Below, piece by piece: positions 8,420-17,106 of a DNA stretch of 64,000 bases. Source of the DNA: Acidobacteriota bacterium. GTDB lineage: Bacteria > Acidobacteriota > Terriglobia > Bryobacterales > Bryobacteraceae. Numbering within the stretch: position 1 is the stretch's first letter; every line of letters begins with the position of its first letter. The stretch spans positions 1-64,000 of the forward strand of contig JAPKZB010000078.1 of the NCBI GenBank assembly GCA_026393985.1, read 5' to 3'. The position numbers were made by a program, and so were the translations under genes. A model generated the notes under the pieces. It was not told the origin of the DNA and searched no databases. It saw only the letters and a list, made by a program, of their open reading frames with translations.

Positions 8420-10009
8420 ATGTCCCCTGCAACCACCAAACACACCCGCCACTCGCGCGACCAATACTACGTTGTCGGCGAAGGCACCTTCCGCATGAAC
8501 CCGGACGGCACGGCCAGCCGTACCGAATCGGTGACCGCGCCGCCGAACGAGTTTCCTTTCTCCCGCCTCGGGCCGAAAGGAACGGGCCTCGATCTCGCGC
8601 TCGCCGAGGCGGTCGCCGTCGCGATGACGGGCGTCCCCCAACAGGTGGAGGACACCTCTCTGCCCGCCGGGTACACCTACGTCGGGCAGTTCGTCGACCA
8701 CGACCTGACCCGCATGACCGGCACCAACGGCAACCCGGTATCCCAGCGTTCCCCGCTGCTGGATCTCGACGTTCTCTATGGCGATGGCCCGGGCAGCCAG
8801 GCGCACGGAAGTTTCTACGACGGCATCCGCCTGCGGCTGGGCACTACCCAGGCGTCGCCGACGAACAATGTACCGAACGCCGACAATGATCTCGAAGGCT
8901 TTGACCTGCCCCGTAACGCGGCCGGCGCCACACCGGCCGAAAAACAGTTGGCCCTGATTCCGGACCTGCGCAACGATGAGATTCTCATCGTTGCGCAGAC
9001 CCACCTGGCGTTCATGCGTTTCCACAACCGGGTAGCGGACACGTTCGGCCCGCGCGCGACCTTCAAAAAAGTTCGGACTAAGGTGGTGAAGCACTATCAG
9101 TGGATGCTGCGGACGGACTTTCTGCCGCGGCTCGTCGAAGGCTCGATCGTCGAAGACGTGTTCCAGCATGGCCGTCGGTTCTTCGAGCCCCAAGCGAGCC
9201 GGACGCAAACGCCGACGATGCCGCTTGAGTTCTCCGTGGCGGCCTTCCGGCTGGGTCACAGCATGATCCGCGACAACTATCAGTGGAACCGGGTGTTCAA
9301 GAGTCCGGGGCCGGATGTATTGGCTCCGGGGTCGCTGGCATTGCTATTCCGCTTCTCAGGCACGAGCGGAACCCTGCCGCCGCCGCATCACCGGCTGCCC
9401 TCCAACTGGGTGGCGGACTTCCGCCGGCTGTTCCGCTTCAGCGCCGCCGGACGGCCCGACCTGGCCGTGGCCGACAGCGAATTCAACCCCGCGATGCGGA
9501 TCGATGCGAGCATGGTAGACCCGCTGAGGAACCTGCCGGCCGGCTCTTTCGGACCGCCCGACGCCCCGGCGCCGCCGGCCATTGAGCGGAACCTCGCCTT
9601 CCGCAATCTGCGGCGCGCCAACATGGTGCAGCTCGCCAGCGGGCAGCAGATGGCGACGATGATGGGAGTCCCCGCCTTGAGCGCGGAGCAGATTCTGCGC
9701 GGAGGGGGCGGGGCGACGCCCGACCTCCGCACCTTGACGCCCGCACAACAGACGGAGTTGACAACAAACACACCACTCTGGCTGTACATCCTACGGGAAG
9801 CGGAGATCAACGGCGGGAAGCTGACAGGGGTGGGCGGACGGATCGTGGCAGAGGTCTTCCACCGGGCCATCGAGGCCAGCCGCGACTCCATTTTGCGCGA
9901 CCGGCGATTTCGTCCTACGCTCGGGCCGAATCAGAGCACATTCCGGATGACCGACCTGCTGCTGTTCGCCTACGAGGGCCGGGCCGATTGGCTGAACCCG
10001 ATGGGCTGA
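8420..10009 (+). CDS. animal-type haem peroxidase
   Basis: 529 residues of the animal haem peroxidase (peroxidase-cyclooxygenase) superfamily. The distal motif YVGQFVDHDLTRM carries the distal His. A catalytic Arg is likely within the AFMRFHNR or nearby segments. The proximal His is in FRLGHSMIRDNYQWN. Bacterial members oxidise small substrates with peroxide, and some make hypohalous acids or oxylipins. I see no clear signal peptide, so location is uncertain. It stands alone, divergent from the esterase. A short secreted lectin-like gene follows 50 bp downstream. Confidence 0.9.
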   Translation: MSPATTKHTRHSRDQYYVVGEGTFRMNPDGTASRTESVTAPPNEFPFSRLGPKGTGLDLALAEAVAVAMTGVPQQVEDTSLPAGYTYVGQFVDHDLTRMTGTNGNPVSQRSPLLDLDVLYGDGPGSQAHGSFYDGIRLRLGTTQASPTNNVPNADNDLEGFDLPRNAAGATPAEKQLALIPDLRNDEILIVAQTHLAFMRFHNRVADTFGPRATFKKVRTKVVKHYQWMLRTDFLPRLVEGSIVEDVFQHGRRFFEPQASRTQTPTMPLEFSVAAFRLGHSMIRDNYQWNRVFKSPGPDVLAPGSLALLFRFSGTSGTLPPPHHRLPSNWVADFRRLFRFSAAGRPDLAVADSEFNPAMRIDASMVDPLRNLPAGSFGPPDAPAPPAIERNLAFRNLRRANMVQLASGQQMATMMGVPALSAEQILRGGGGATPDLRTLTPAQQTELTTNTPLWLYILREAEINGGKLTGVGGRIVAEVFHRAIEASRDSILRDRRFRPTLGPNQSTFRMTDLLLFAYEGRADWLNPMG

Positions 10010-10059
10010 AGCCGGGGTTCGCCCGGCGTCGCGCAACTTCGCTACGCTGGAAGACACCC

Positions 10060-10653
10060 ATGCGCAGGATCCTGTTTCCTTTACTTCTGGCCGGCTCGCT
10101 GTGGGCCGGCGATACGATCGAAGCCTTCGGCAAGACCTGGTCGGTACCGATCGCGGCCGACTGGGAGTTCGCCGATAACATCCTGAGCTTGAAGGTCGGC
10201 CGACCCCAGACGGCGCCGCGCCGGCCCAAGCAGTTCGCTCTGCTCGAAGAGGGCCCCTTCGACAAAGTCACCATCGAGGTAGAAGCCCGCCGCATCCAAG
10301 GCTCACTCATTCTCGTCTACGCCTGGCGCGACGACGCCCACTTCAATTACGCTCACCTGTCGGTGGACGCGCCGGCCAAGCAGCCGGTCCACAACGGCAT
10401 TTTTCACGTCTACGGCGGAGACCGTGTCCGCGTCAGTCCGGAGGAGGGGCCGGGCAGCCTGCCCGACACGAACTGGCACAAGGTGAAGCTGGTCTGGTCC
10501 GGGAAAAGCGGCGAGGTTAAGGTGACCGTGGACGGTCAGACGACGGGGGCGCTGCGCGGGATGGATCTCAGCATCAAGTCGGGCAAGATCGGGCTAGGAT
10601 CCTTCTTCGATACCGCCCAGTTCCGCAACCTGAAAGTGATTCACGGGTCCTGA
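10060..10653 (+). CDS. secreted LamG/DUF1080-like jelly-roll protein
   Basis: 197 residues with a signal peptide ([17 protein letters not shown]). The body is beta-rich and looks like a concanavalin-type fold: [20 protein letters not shown], then [20 protein letters not shown] and [19 protein letters not shown]. The last pattern is shared with LamG and DUF1080 domains, which bind or cut glycans. No catalytic residues can be named. I preferred ATG 10060 over the in-frame 9988, which would overlap the peroxidase and lack a signal peptide. Its last 60 bases overlap the 3' end of thiD on the other strand. Confidence 0.7.
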   Translation: MRRILFPLLLAGSLWAGDTIEAFGKTWSVPIAADWEFADNILSLKVGRPQTAPRRPKQFALLEEGPFDKVTIEVEARRIQGSLILVYAWRDDAHFNYAHLSVDAPAKQPVHNGIFHVYGGDRVRVSPEEGPGSLPDTNWHKVKLVWSGKSGEVKVTVDGQTTGALRGMDLSIKSGKIGLGSFFDTAQFRNLKVIHGS

Positions 10654-11379
10654 GCCGTGGCCTAAGCCCGGATTAGTCCGGATGGCGCCACTAATATATT
10701 GCTTGGCCCGACTTACTGCTTCGGGTAAACCGAGGCCATGGGCGAGGAGCGCCGTAATTGCCGCTGAGTAAGTGCAGCCGGTGCCGTGCGTGTGCGCAGT
10801 ATCATAACGCTCGCCGGGGTACCAGCGGGCTTGGCCATCGCTCCAGAGCAGGTCGGCGGCCTCGCCTGCAAGGTGACCGCCCTTGAGCAGCACCGCCCGG
10901 GCGGGGATGCGGCGGGCGGCTTCGAGCATGGCCGCGCGGTCTCCAATCGCGAGGCCGGTGAGCGCTTCGGCCTCGGGCAGGTTCGGGGTGACTAAGGCCG
11001 CCACTGGGAACAGGTCGTCGCGGAGGGCAGCGACGGCGGCGGGGGCCAGGAGGGGGGCGCCGTGTTTGGACACCATGACGGGGTCGACGACCAGAGGCCC
11101 GCGGACGGCGCGGGCGACGGCGCGGATGATTTCGGCGTTGCCGAGGGCGCCGGTCTTGGTGGCGGCGACGGGCAGATCGGAGAGGACGGCTTCGATCTGC
11201 CGGGTGACAAGCTCCGGATCGAGGCATTCCACGCGGGAAACGCCGACCGTGTTCTGCACGGTAATCAGAGTCAACACCGCCGCGCCGTAGACGCGGTGCT
11301 GGTGAAAGGTTTTCAGATCGGCCTGGATACCGGCTCCGCCGCTGGGGTCGGAGCCGGCTATGGTTAAAGCAACTCGCAT
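10594..11379 (-). CDS. thiD: hydroxymethylpyrimidine/phosphomethylpyrimidine kinase
   Basis: 261 residues, the usual length of ThiD. It phosphorylates HMP and HMP-phosphate to HMP-PP for thiamine synthesis in the cytoplasm. The ribokinase-like signature is complete: N-terminal [20 protein letters not shown], the [15 protein letters not shown] substrate loop, [12 protein letters not shown], and the anion-hole [13 protein letters not shown] with catalytic Asp/Cys region. It ends in [10 protein letters not shown], as family members do. It is last in a minus-strand run and starts 12 bp after the stop of the gene upstream. No TPP riboswitch is visible before it. Confidence 0.95.
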   Translation of the reverse strand: MRVALTIAGSDPSGGAGIQADLKTFHQHRVYGAAVLTLITVQNTVGVSRVECLDPELVTRQIEAVLSDLPVAATKTGALGNAEIIRAVARAVRGPLVVDPVMVSKHGAPLLAPAAVAALRDDLFPVAALVTPNLPEAEALTGLAIGDRAAMLEAARRIPARAVLLKGGHLAGEAADLLWSDGQARWYPGERYDTAHTHGTGCTYSAAITALLAHGLGLPEAVSRAKQYISGAIRTNPGLGHGSGPVNHFQVAELGGIEEGS

Positions 11380-11391
11380 GGGGGCACAACG

Positions 11392-12660
11392 TTAGGGAAC
11401 ACTGAGTTTACCAACCTCGGTACGGCCGACAGCGTTCGCCATGGCGACCGTCACGGAACTGACGAGGCTGGCATCTCCGGCCACGGGGAAGACGGCCCTG
11501 ATGCGGAACAGGCCGCCGAGGGTGCTGGTTTGGTAGTAGTTCCGCCATTCGTTTTCGGGCGTGACGGTGAAGGCGGAGCCGAGGGGATTGCCTGCTTTGT
11601 CGGCGAACTGGAAGCTTAGCGAGGCGGCGCCGCGAGAGTTATCGAAGCCGCTGAGGGCGACGACGAGGGTGGAGCCTTCGCGGGTGGCGCGGGCTTCGTC
11701 GACCGCTACAGGTTGGAAGAGGGTGACGAACTCGCGTTGGACCTGGCGGCCCGGGGTTTTGACGAGGAGTCGGATGGTGCCGGCGAGGGTGCCGGTTTGG
11801 AGCACGATCTCGTCGCTATCGTCAAAGCGGGCGAGGCGGGCGCCGGCGGGGACGGAGAAGTTGGCGAGGCGGCCGGTGGTGAGGCGGACGGCGGGGTCGT
11901 CGCCGCTGAACTCGAGTTCGAGGGTTCCGGCGGCGGGGGAGGCGGCGGGTTCGGCGAACTCGATGCGGAGCCGGACCTGCTGGCCGCTGGTGACGGTGGC
12001 CGCGTCGGTGAGGATGCGGGCTTCGGAGAGGCGCGGGAGGGTGCCGGTGACGCGGAGTTGGAAGCTGCGGCCGGCCACGGAAAGGGTGCCGGTGCGGAGG
12101 CCGGGGGTGGAGGGGGTGGCGGTGAGGCGGAGGGCGAGTTCGGCGCCGGGGTCGAGGAGGAAGGGGAGAGGAACGGGGTTGGCGAAGGCGAAGTCGGTGG
12201 AGAGGGAGGGGATGGTGAGCGGGCGAGAGGTGCGGTTTTGGAGGAGGACGGTGGTGGCGGCCGGGGAGCCGACTTCGGCCGAGCCGAGGTCGATGATGCC
12301 GCCCTGAAACAGCGTTTGGCCCTGATGGACCACCGAGGCGGCGGCGAGGCCGGAGCCGCGAAGGATGACGCTGGAGGCGCCGGCGGAGAGGTTGGCGCTG
12401 AAGCTGCCTTCGGCTTCGGGCAGGAAGCGGACGGTGAAGTCGCCGGAGGGCTGGATATTGCGGACGGCGAAGCCGACGCCGGCCACCGCGAGGTTGGCGC
12501 CGGCGGGGGCGCGGAAGCGGACGTCGAGGGGGTCGCCGGGGTTGGTCGAGCCGAGGGAGTAACTGGCGCCGGCGGGGCGGAAGCCATCGGGGGTTTCGAC
12601 GAGAATCTGCGCGGAGGCGGCGAGGGCGGTGCAGAGGAGGAGGCTATTGATTCTGAGCAT
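11392..12660 (-). CDS. secreted beta-sandwich repeat protein of unknown function
   Basis: 422 residues. A signal peptide (MLRINSLLLCTALAASAQ) is followed by three or more Ig-like or choice-of-anchor-like stretches with many beta strands, e.g. VGSPAATTVLLQNRTSRPLT and LRTGTLSVAGRSFQLRVTGT, which resemble HYDIN/ASPM-type repeats. No catalytic motif was recognised. ATG 12660 was chosen for the signal peptide and a 17-nt overlap with the upstream gene; the longer frame upstream is antisense to nothing but overlaps that gene fully. It is probably exported and structural or adhesive. Confidence 0.72.
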   Translation of the reverse strand: MLRINSLLLCTALAASAQILVETPDGFRPAGASYSLGSTNPGDPLDVRFRAPAGANLAVAGVGFAVRNIQPSGDFTVRFLPEAEGSFSANLSAGASSVILRGSGLAAASVVHQGQTLFQGGIIDLGSAEVGSPAATTVLLQNRTSRPLTIPSLSTDFAFANPVPLPFLLDPGAELALRLTATPSTPGLRTGTLSVAGRSFQLRVTGTLPRLSEARILTDAATVTSGQQVRLRIEFAEPAASPAAGTLELEFSGDDPAVRLTTGRLANFSVPAGARLARFDDSDEIVLQTGTLAGTIRLLVKTPGRQVQREFVTLFQPVAVDEARATREGSTLVVALSGFDNSRGAASLSFQFADKAGNPLGSAFTVTPENEWRNYYQTSTLGGLFRIRAVFPVAGDASLVSSVTVAMANAVGRTEVGKLSVP

Positions 12661-13156
12661 CTTCGGCCTCCGGGATAACAAAGCGGGCCTCGCGGCCGGG
12701 GGTGGTACGAACGGCGTAGCTGCGGCCGCGGAGGCGGACGTGGTACCAGTCGGGGGCGAGGGCTTCGGCGTCGGGTTCGGGAAGGGTGAATTCGGTTTCG
12801 TCGACGGCGATGTTGCGGAGCGAGGCGCCGTCCCATCGATAGGCGACATTTTGTTCTGTCAGCCAGGCGGTGGTGGGGCTGAAGCGGGCGGGGCCGGGGG
12901 GGAGGTGGGCGACGGTGTCGCCGGCGGCGTCGAGACGTTCGATGGCGGCTTCGGTACGGAGCCAGCCGCCGTCGCCGAACCAGGCGAAGGCGAGGACGCC
13001 AGTGCGGACGGGGGCGCCGGGGACGAAACTGCCGGCGATGCCGTAGAGCGGGCGGACCCGGTTCTGCGGATCCCGCCAGAACCCGAGGCGGGGGGCGTCA
13101 ATCTGGCCGACCGCGAACGAACAGAGACAGAAGAAGAAGAGAACGAGGTTTCTCAT
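12644..13156 (-). CDS. small secreted protein of unknown function
   Basis: 170 residues beginning with a clear signal peptide (MRNLVLFFFCLCSFAVGQ). The mature part has few recognisable features: a GFWRDPQNRVRPLYGIAG segment and repeated short beta-strand-like stretches ending WYHVRLRGRSYAV. I do not recognise a family. The ATG overlaps the stop of the upstream frameshifted gene (ATGA), and its own end overlaps the next gene by 17 nt. The three therefore appear to be co-translated and probably work together at the cell surface. Confidence 0.7.
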   Translation of the reverse strand: MRNLVLFFFCLCSFAVGQIDAPRLGFWRDPQNRVRPLYGIAGSFVPGAPVRTGVLAFAWFGDGGWLRTEAAIERLDAAGDTVAHLPPGPARFSPTTAWLTEQNVAYRWDGASLRNIAVDETEFTLPEPDAEALAPDWYHVRLRGRSYAVRTTPGREARFVIPEAEDAQNQ

Positions 13157-13717
13157 GGCTTTCCGATGGCGATGCTGGGAGGTCCGATGGATACGGAGGG
13201 CAGGGTGGCCGCGGCCGGGGGCGGGGCGCCAGGGGCAGCCGGGGCGCGGGCGCCGCGGCTGGCTGCGGCGGCGACGCCTCCGGCCGCGGCGCCGCCGATC
13301 AGCGCCGCCAGGACGGCCCATTTGCGGCGGGCGGGGCCGATTTTGATCTGGGGCAGGACGCTCGATCCGGATCTGTAAGGGGCCGGCGGCTCGGTTCCAC
13401 TCGATGCCGCGGACGGCCACGCGGCCGTCGGGGCCGGAGGCGGCGAGTTCGGTGCGTAAGCCGGTGGCGAACAGGCCGCTGGGCCCCTCGTCGGGGAGGC
13501 GGAAACTGACCGAGGCGCCCGGGACGGGGCGGCCGCTTTCGTCGGTGATCCGTACCACGAGGGGCTGAGAGGCCCGGGTGCTGATGGTGTGAACTGCTCC
13601 TTCTCCTTCGATCACCCGGATCTGCAACAGAGCCGGATCCTGGCCAAACAAGGCCGTATGGGCTGCAAGGCAGGCCGTTAACACGCCTGCCACAGCGCGA
13701 CGCCGTGGATACCGCAT
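13153..13717 (-). pseudogene. secreted membrane-anchored protein, frameshifted in the middle
   Basis: The first frame (from ATG 13717) gives a signal peptide and one Ig-like domain: IRVIEGEGAVHTI, then QPLVVRITDESGRPVPGASV and a GRVAVRGIEWN segment. It then turns into an Arg/Pro-rich nonsense stretch. From about 13370 the neighbouring frame encodes SVLPQIKIGPARRKWAVLAA and an Ala/Gly-rich membrane segment, ending at TGA 13153-13155 in ATGA overlap with the next gene. This is what a carboxy-terminal anchor should look like. A frame change, probably with a short deletion, lies at ~13355-13378. It may be a real mutation or an assembly error. Confidence 0.65.
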
Positions 13718-13731
13718 TCCTGAAAAGAGTG

Positions 13732-14496
13732 TTATTCGGTAGTGTTCTGCGCCGCAGCGGCCGGAGCGAGAGGAGCTTCGCCGAGGGAGACCACCCGGAG
13801 AAGTACGGCCGTGACGTTGTCCGGCGCGCCCGCTTTTTTAGCTGCTTCGATCAGAGTCTTACCTTTGTCTTCTAGTGCAGTTTCGGTCCGGAAAACTCTC
13901 TCAATTTCTTCGTCGGAGACGACGCCATGCAAACCATCGCTGCATAGGAGGATCTGCATGGCTTCGGCGAGTTCGACGCGATAGGAGTGGACGCGGAGCT
14001 GTTCGCTGACGCCGATGGCCATGGTGAGGACATGGCGCATGGGGTGGAGTTTGAGCTGAGCCTCTTCGATGCCGAGTTTGCGGCCGACTTCCTGGACCCA
14101 GGTCTGGTCTTCGGTTAAGGGAGTTAGCGTATTGTTATGAAAGACATAGGCGCGGCTGTCGCCGACGCTGGCGATGAAGAGTTCGCTACCGGCGTCGAGG
14201 GCGGCGACGAGGGTGGTGCCCATGCCGTCGAGGGCGCTATCGCGGCTGGCTTCTTCGAGAACCCGGCGATTGGCTTCGGCAAAGGCGGTCGGGAGCAGAT
14301 TGACGTCGCATTTGCCCGTACGCCAGACGTATTCGCCGACGGTTTCGGCGGCGAGTTGGGAGGCGCATTCGCCGGCGGCGGCTCCGCCCATGCCATCGGC
14401 AACGAGGAAGAGCCCGAGGGCGGGTGCCAGGAGATAGTAATCCTCGTTGTTGCTGCGGACACAACCAGGGTCAGAGAGGCCGAAGGCTTCGAGCAT
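13732..14496 (-). CDS. PP2C-family serine/threonine protein phosphatase
   Basis: 254 residues, a complete bacterial PP2C (PrpC/Stp type) that removes phosphate from Ser/Thr on proteins, opposing Hanks-type kinases. All metal-binding motifs are visible: RSNNEDYY, LVADGMGG, DGMGTTLVA, ASVGDSRAYV, LLCSDGLHGVV and the terminal APDNVTAVLLRV. No signal peptide or membrane segment, so cytoplasmic. No kinase gene is adjacent. A perfect TATAAT on its strand lies only ten bases before the ATG, suggesting a very short leader. It stops 14 bp before the frameshifted secreted-protein gene and may lead that operon. Confidence 0.95.
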   Translation of the reverse strand: MLEAFGLSDPGCVRSNNEDYYLLAPALGLFLVADGMGGAAAGECASQLAAETVGEYVWRTGKCDVNLLPTAFAEANRRVLEEASRDSALDGMGTTLVAALDAGSELFIASVGDSRAYVFHNNTLTPLTEDQTWVQEVGRKLGIEEAQLKLHPMRHVLTMAIGVSEQLRVHSYRVELAEAMQILLCSDGLHGVVSDEEIERVFRTETALEDKGKTLIEAAKKAGAPDNVTAVLLRVVSLGEAPLAPAAAAQNTTE

Positions 14497-14506
14497 GAAC
14501 TTTTTG

Positions 14507-14512
14507 ATTATA
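14507..14512 (-). promoter_or_regulatory. possible -10 box for the PP2C gene
   Basis: TATAAT on the minus strand, with its 3' edge ten bases before the ATG at 14496. A start about six to eight bases downstream would give a leader of only a few bases. No good -35 hexamer is found 16-18 bp upstream, so the call rests on the -10 only. Confidence 0.4.
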
Positions 14513-14607
14513 TGTCAGAACGCTTACACGGTAGCCTCGGCGTACTGACACGCGACTCCTTATTGGCCAACGCGAAAACGGGGTTGGAAATCCCTCAAAG
14601 AACATTT

Positions 14608-17106
14608 TCAAAGAACAATGCGGATTCCCAGTTGCAAGACGCGGCCGTCGTTGAGGGTGTTCGTGATCTTACCAAATGCCGGGCTGGTGACGTTGCGCTG
14701 GGGTTCATCGAACTGGGGGGTGTTGGTGGCGTTGTAGGCTTCGGCGCGGAACTGGAGGGAGCCATCGCGGGGGAGCTTCCAGTTGCGTTGGAGGGCGGCG
14801 TTCCAATTGAAGATACCGCCTTTGCGGAAGGTGCCGCGGCCGAGGTTGCCGCGGTCTTCGCCGACGGGGATATAGCTAAACCGTTCGCGGCGGAGGATGA
14901 GTGGGGCGGTGTCGGGGTTGCCGATGGTGCGGCCGAGGATGGAGGGGTCAAGGATATTGGGCCGTTCGCCGCCGGAGCCGTCGACGTTGCCGATGTTGGG
15001 GGCGTCGGAGCCGATGAAGAGCGTGAGCGGGGTGCCGGTTTTGAGGGTGCCGACGCCGCTGAGTTGTAGGCCGTAGGGGAGGTCGTAGACGGTTTGGAGG
15101 GAGAGGGCGTGGGTGGAGTCGAAGTTGCTGAGGCCTTTGCGGTCGGCGAGCATGTTGAACATGGACTGGGGCCGGGCGTTGAGCATGTCTTTATTGGCGG
15201 CGGTGGCGGTGTAGTCCGAGCCGTTGTCGAGCCCTTTGCCGAAGGTGTAGACGGCGCTGACGAGGAGCCCGCGGCGGGAGGGGAGGTCGATGGCGGCCTG
15301 GGCGCCGTCATACCAGGCGGTGCCGGCGTTGACAACGCGGCGGAGTTCGTTGATGGAGGGGTCTGGACGGCGCTGGTCGATGTTGCCGGTGGTGGGGGCG
15401 ATGCCGGGGACGAAGACGGCGCGATTTTCGACGAAGGCGTAGGGCAGTTTGAAGCTGCGGCTGCCGATGTAGCCGAGGCGGAGCTGGGTGTTGTTGGTCC
15501 AGCGGCGTTCGAGGCGGAGGCTGTACTGGTGGGCGTAGGCGGAGACGAGGCCGGGGTCGAGGGTGTGGAGGGAGGGCTTGAAGTTGGTGGCGGTGGTAAG
15601 CGGGTTGAGCAGGTCGGGGTTTTGCAGGAAGATGTATTGGGCGTTGGGCGGGTTGTTGCGGACTTGGCCGTAGGCGACGGGCGGGACGGGGGAGAAGGAG
15701 ACGGCGTACATGGCGCGGACGGTCCAGGTGTTGGTGGCGCGCCAAGCGAGGGAGAAGCGGGGGGCGAGGTTGTTGCAGTCGCAGGGGTAGGGGATGGGTT
15801 CGCGGTTGTTGACTTCGTAGGGGGCGCCGTCGGGGCTGTAGCGAAGGCCGAGATAGAGTTGGAGGCGGGGGTGGAGCTGGGAGCGGAGGGCGAGATAGGC
15901 TTGGCCGGACCAGTTGCGGAAGCCGCGGGCGACGCTGCCGAGGGTGATTTCGTAGTTGGTGGGGTCGCCGTAGCGGAGGTTTTCGATGGCGGTGCGGCCG
16001 AAGTTATTGGCGAACTGGTAGTAGCCGCGGAGGTTGTTGGCTTCGATGCCGTTGAGCTGGTAGCGGGTGGCGTCGCCGCCGAAGGTGAGGGTGTGGCGGC
16101 CCATGATTTTCTGGCCGCCGAAGCCGTAGCGGAAGGAGTTCTGGGCGCGGTCGACGGGGAAGGTGCTGTCGGGTCCGAGCTCTTCGATTTGATAGCCGAA
16201 GCGGACGCGGGGGCCGACGGCGCCGGGGGGGCTGACCAGGAGGGAGACGTTGCGCTGGACGGTGATGCCGGCCTGGAGGTTGAGGGTGGAAGACGGGGCG
16301 CGGCGCCAGGTGAGGCGGGCGGTGTGGTTCGAGAGAGTGGTATCGGGGTTTTGGCCGGCGACGAGTTGGAAGGCCTTGATTTGCTGATGGCCGCGGCTGT
16401 AGAAGCCGGAGAGGTCATTTTTACCCAGGCGATTATCGAGGCGGAGGTCGAGGTCGGTGGAGTCGATGCGCTGGGGGGAGTTGGTGTTGAGGGCGCGGGG
16501 GTCGAAGTCGAGGCGGTTGGGCGGCTCGGCGGGGTAGGCGGCGAAGATGCGGTTGATCCACGCGCGTTTGGCGGGGTCGGGGGTGAGGGGGGAGCGTTCG
16601 GAGAGAAGGGGGACGAGGACGTTGCCGTTGACCATGCCGCGGACGGCGCGCTGGCCGAGGTTGACGGTAAGGTTGCCGAGGGTGCCGAGGGAGCCGGTGA
16701 GGCGGCCGCCGAAGGCGTTCTGGCGGCTGGGTTTAACGCCGCCGACCTGGAAGAAGGCGCGGGCGTTGAAGGCGCTGTTCTGGTGGCGGTGGTAGAGTTC
16801 GCCGTGCCAGTTAGCGATTTTGGCGGGCGGGGGGAGGAAGGGTTGGGCGCTATTGGGATTACCCTGTTCGCCGGCGAAGGTGCTGACTTCGACGGGCGAT
16901 TCGGTGAGGATCTGGACGCGGTTGCCGAGGCGGACGTTGGCTTCCTTGGCGGCGTTGGTATCCATGAGATAGACGGCGACGTTTTCGTTGCGCATGGCTT
17001 CGGTGCGAAGCCGGGGGGCGGGTTTGGGGGGAGCGGGGGTGGGTTGGGGCGGGTCGGCGGCCCTGAGGGTGAGGGTGAGGGTGAGGAGAAGAGAGACTGG
17101 ACGCAT
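14608..17106 (-). CDS. TonB-dependent-receptor-like outer-membrane protein without the carboxypeptidase domain
   Basis: 832 residues. A signal peptide (MRPVSLLLTLTLTLRAAD) and a Pro-rich linker (~20-32) lead into a plug-like region (VRLGNRVQILTESP...GEQG) and a long barrel with alternating strands. Features typical of the Oar-like barrels here are SLRLERRWTNNTQLRLGYIG, a YDLPYGLQLSG-type strand and a NATNTPQFDEPQRNVTSPAF-like segment near the C-terminus, ending in IVL. Unlike its two larger relatives in this window it lacks the N-terminal carboxypeptidase-regulatory-like domain. Its start overlaps the stop of the upstream TPR gene by one base (TAATG), so the two are translationally coupled. 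Confidence 0.85.
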   Translation of the reverse strand: MRPVSLLLTLTLTLRAADPPQPTPAPPKPAPRLRTEAMRNENVAVYLMDTNAAKEANVRLGNRVQILTESPVEVSTFAGEQGNPNSAQPFLPPPAKIANWHGELYHRHQNSAFNARAFFQVGGVKPSRQNAFGGRLTGSLGTLGNLTVNLGQRAVRGMVNGNVLVPLLSERSPLTPDPAKRAWINRIFAAYPAEPPNRLDFDPRALNTNSPQRIDSTDLDLRLDNRLGKNDLSGFYSRGHQQIKAFQLVAGQNPDTTLSNHTARLTWRRAPSSTLNLQAGITVQRNVSLLVSPPGAVGPRVRFGYQIEELGPDSTFPVDRAQNSFRYGFGGQKIMGRHTLTFGGDATRYQLNGIEANNLRGYYQFANNFGRTAIENLRYGDPTNYEITLGSVARGFRNWSGQAYLALRSQLHPRLQLYLGLRYSPDGAPYEVNNREPIPYPCDCNNLAPRFSLAWRATNTWTVRAMYAVSFSPVPPVAYGQVRNNPPNAQYIFLQNPDLLNPLTTATNFKPSLHTLDPGLVSAYAHQYSLRLERRWTNNTQLRLGYIGSRSFKLPYAFVENRAVFVPGIAPTTGNIDQRRPDPSINELRRVVNAGTAWYDGAQAAIDLPSRRGLLVSAVYTFGKGLDNGSDYTATAANKDMLNARPQSMFNMLADRKGLSNFDSTHALSLQTVYDLPYGLQLSGVGTLKTGTPLTLFIGSDAPNIGNVDGSGGERPNILDPSILGRTIGNPDTAPLILRRERFSYIPVGEDRGNLGRGTFRKGGIFNWNAALQRNWKLPRDGSLQFRAEAYNATNTPQFDEPQRNVTSPAFGKITNTLNDGRVLQLGIRIVL

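Noticed and set aside
7481-9259. 592-aa minus-strand ORF
   Set aside because: The first 301 codons are antisense to the haem peroxidase gene. Only the esterase part from GTG 8356 is protein-like.
10654-10740. Possible terminator after the lectin-like gene
   Set aside because: Short inverted GC stretches exist but no stem with a following T-tract, and the sequence is inside thiD.
11380-11391. TPP riboswitch ahead of thiD
   Set aside because: Only 12 bases separate thiD from the upstream gene, so there is no room for an aptamer.
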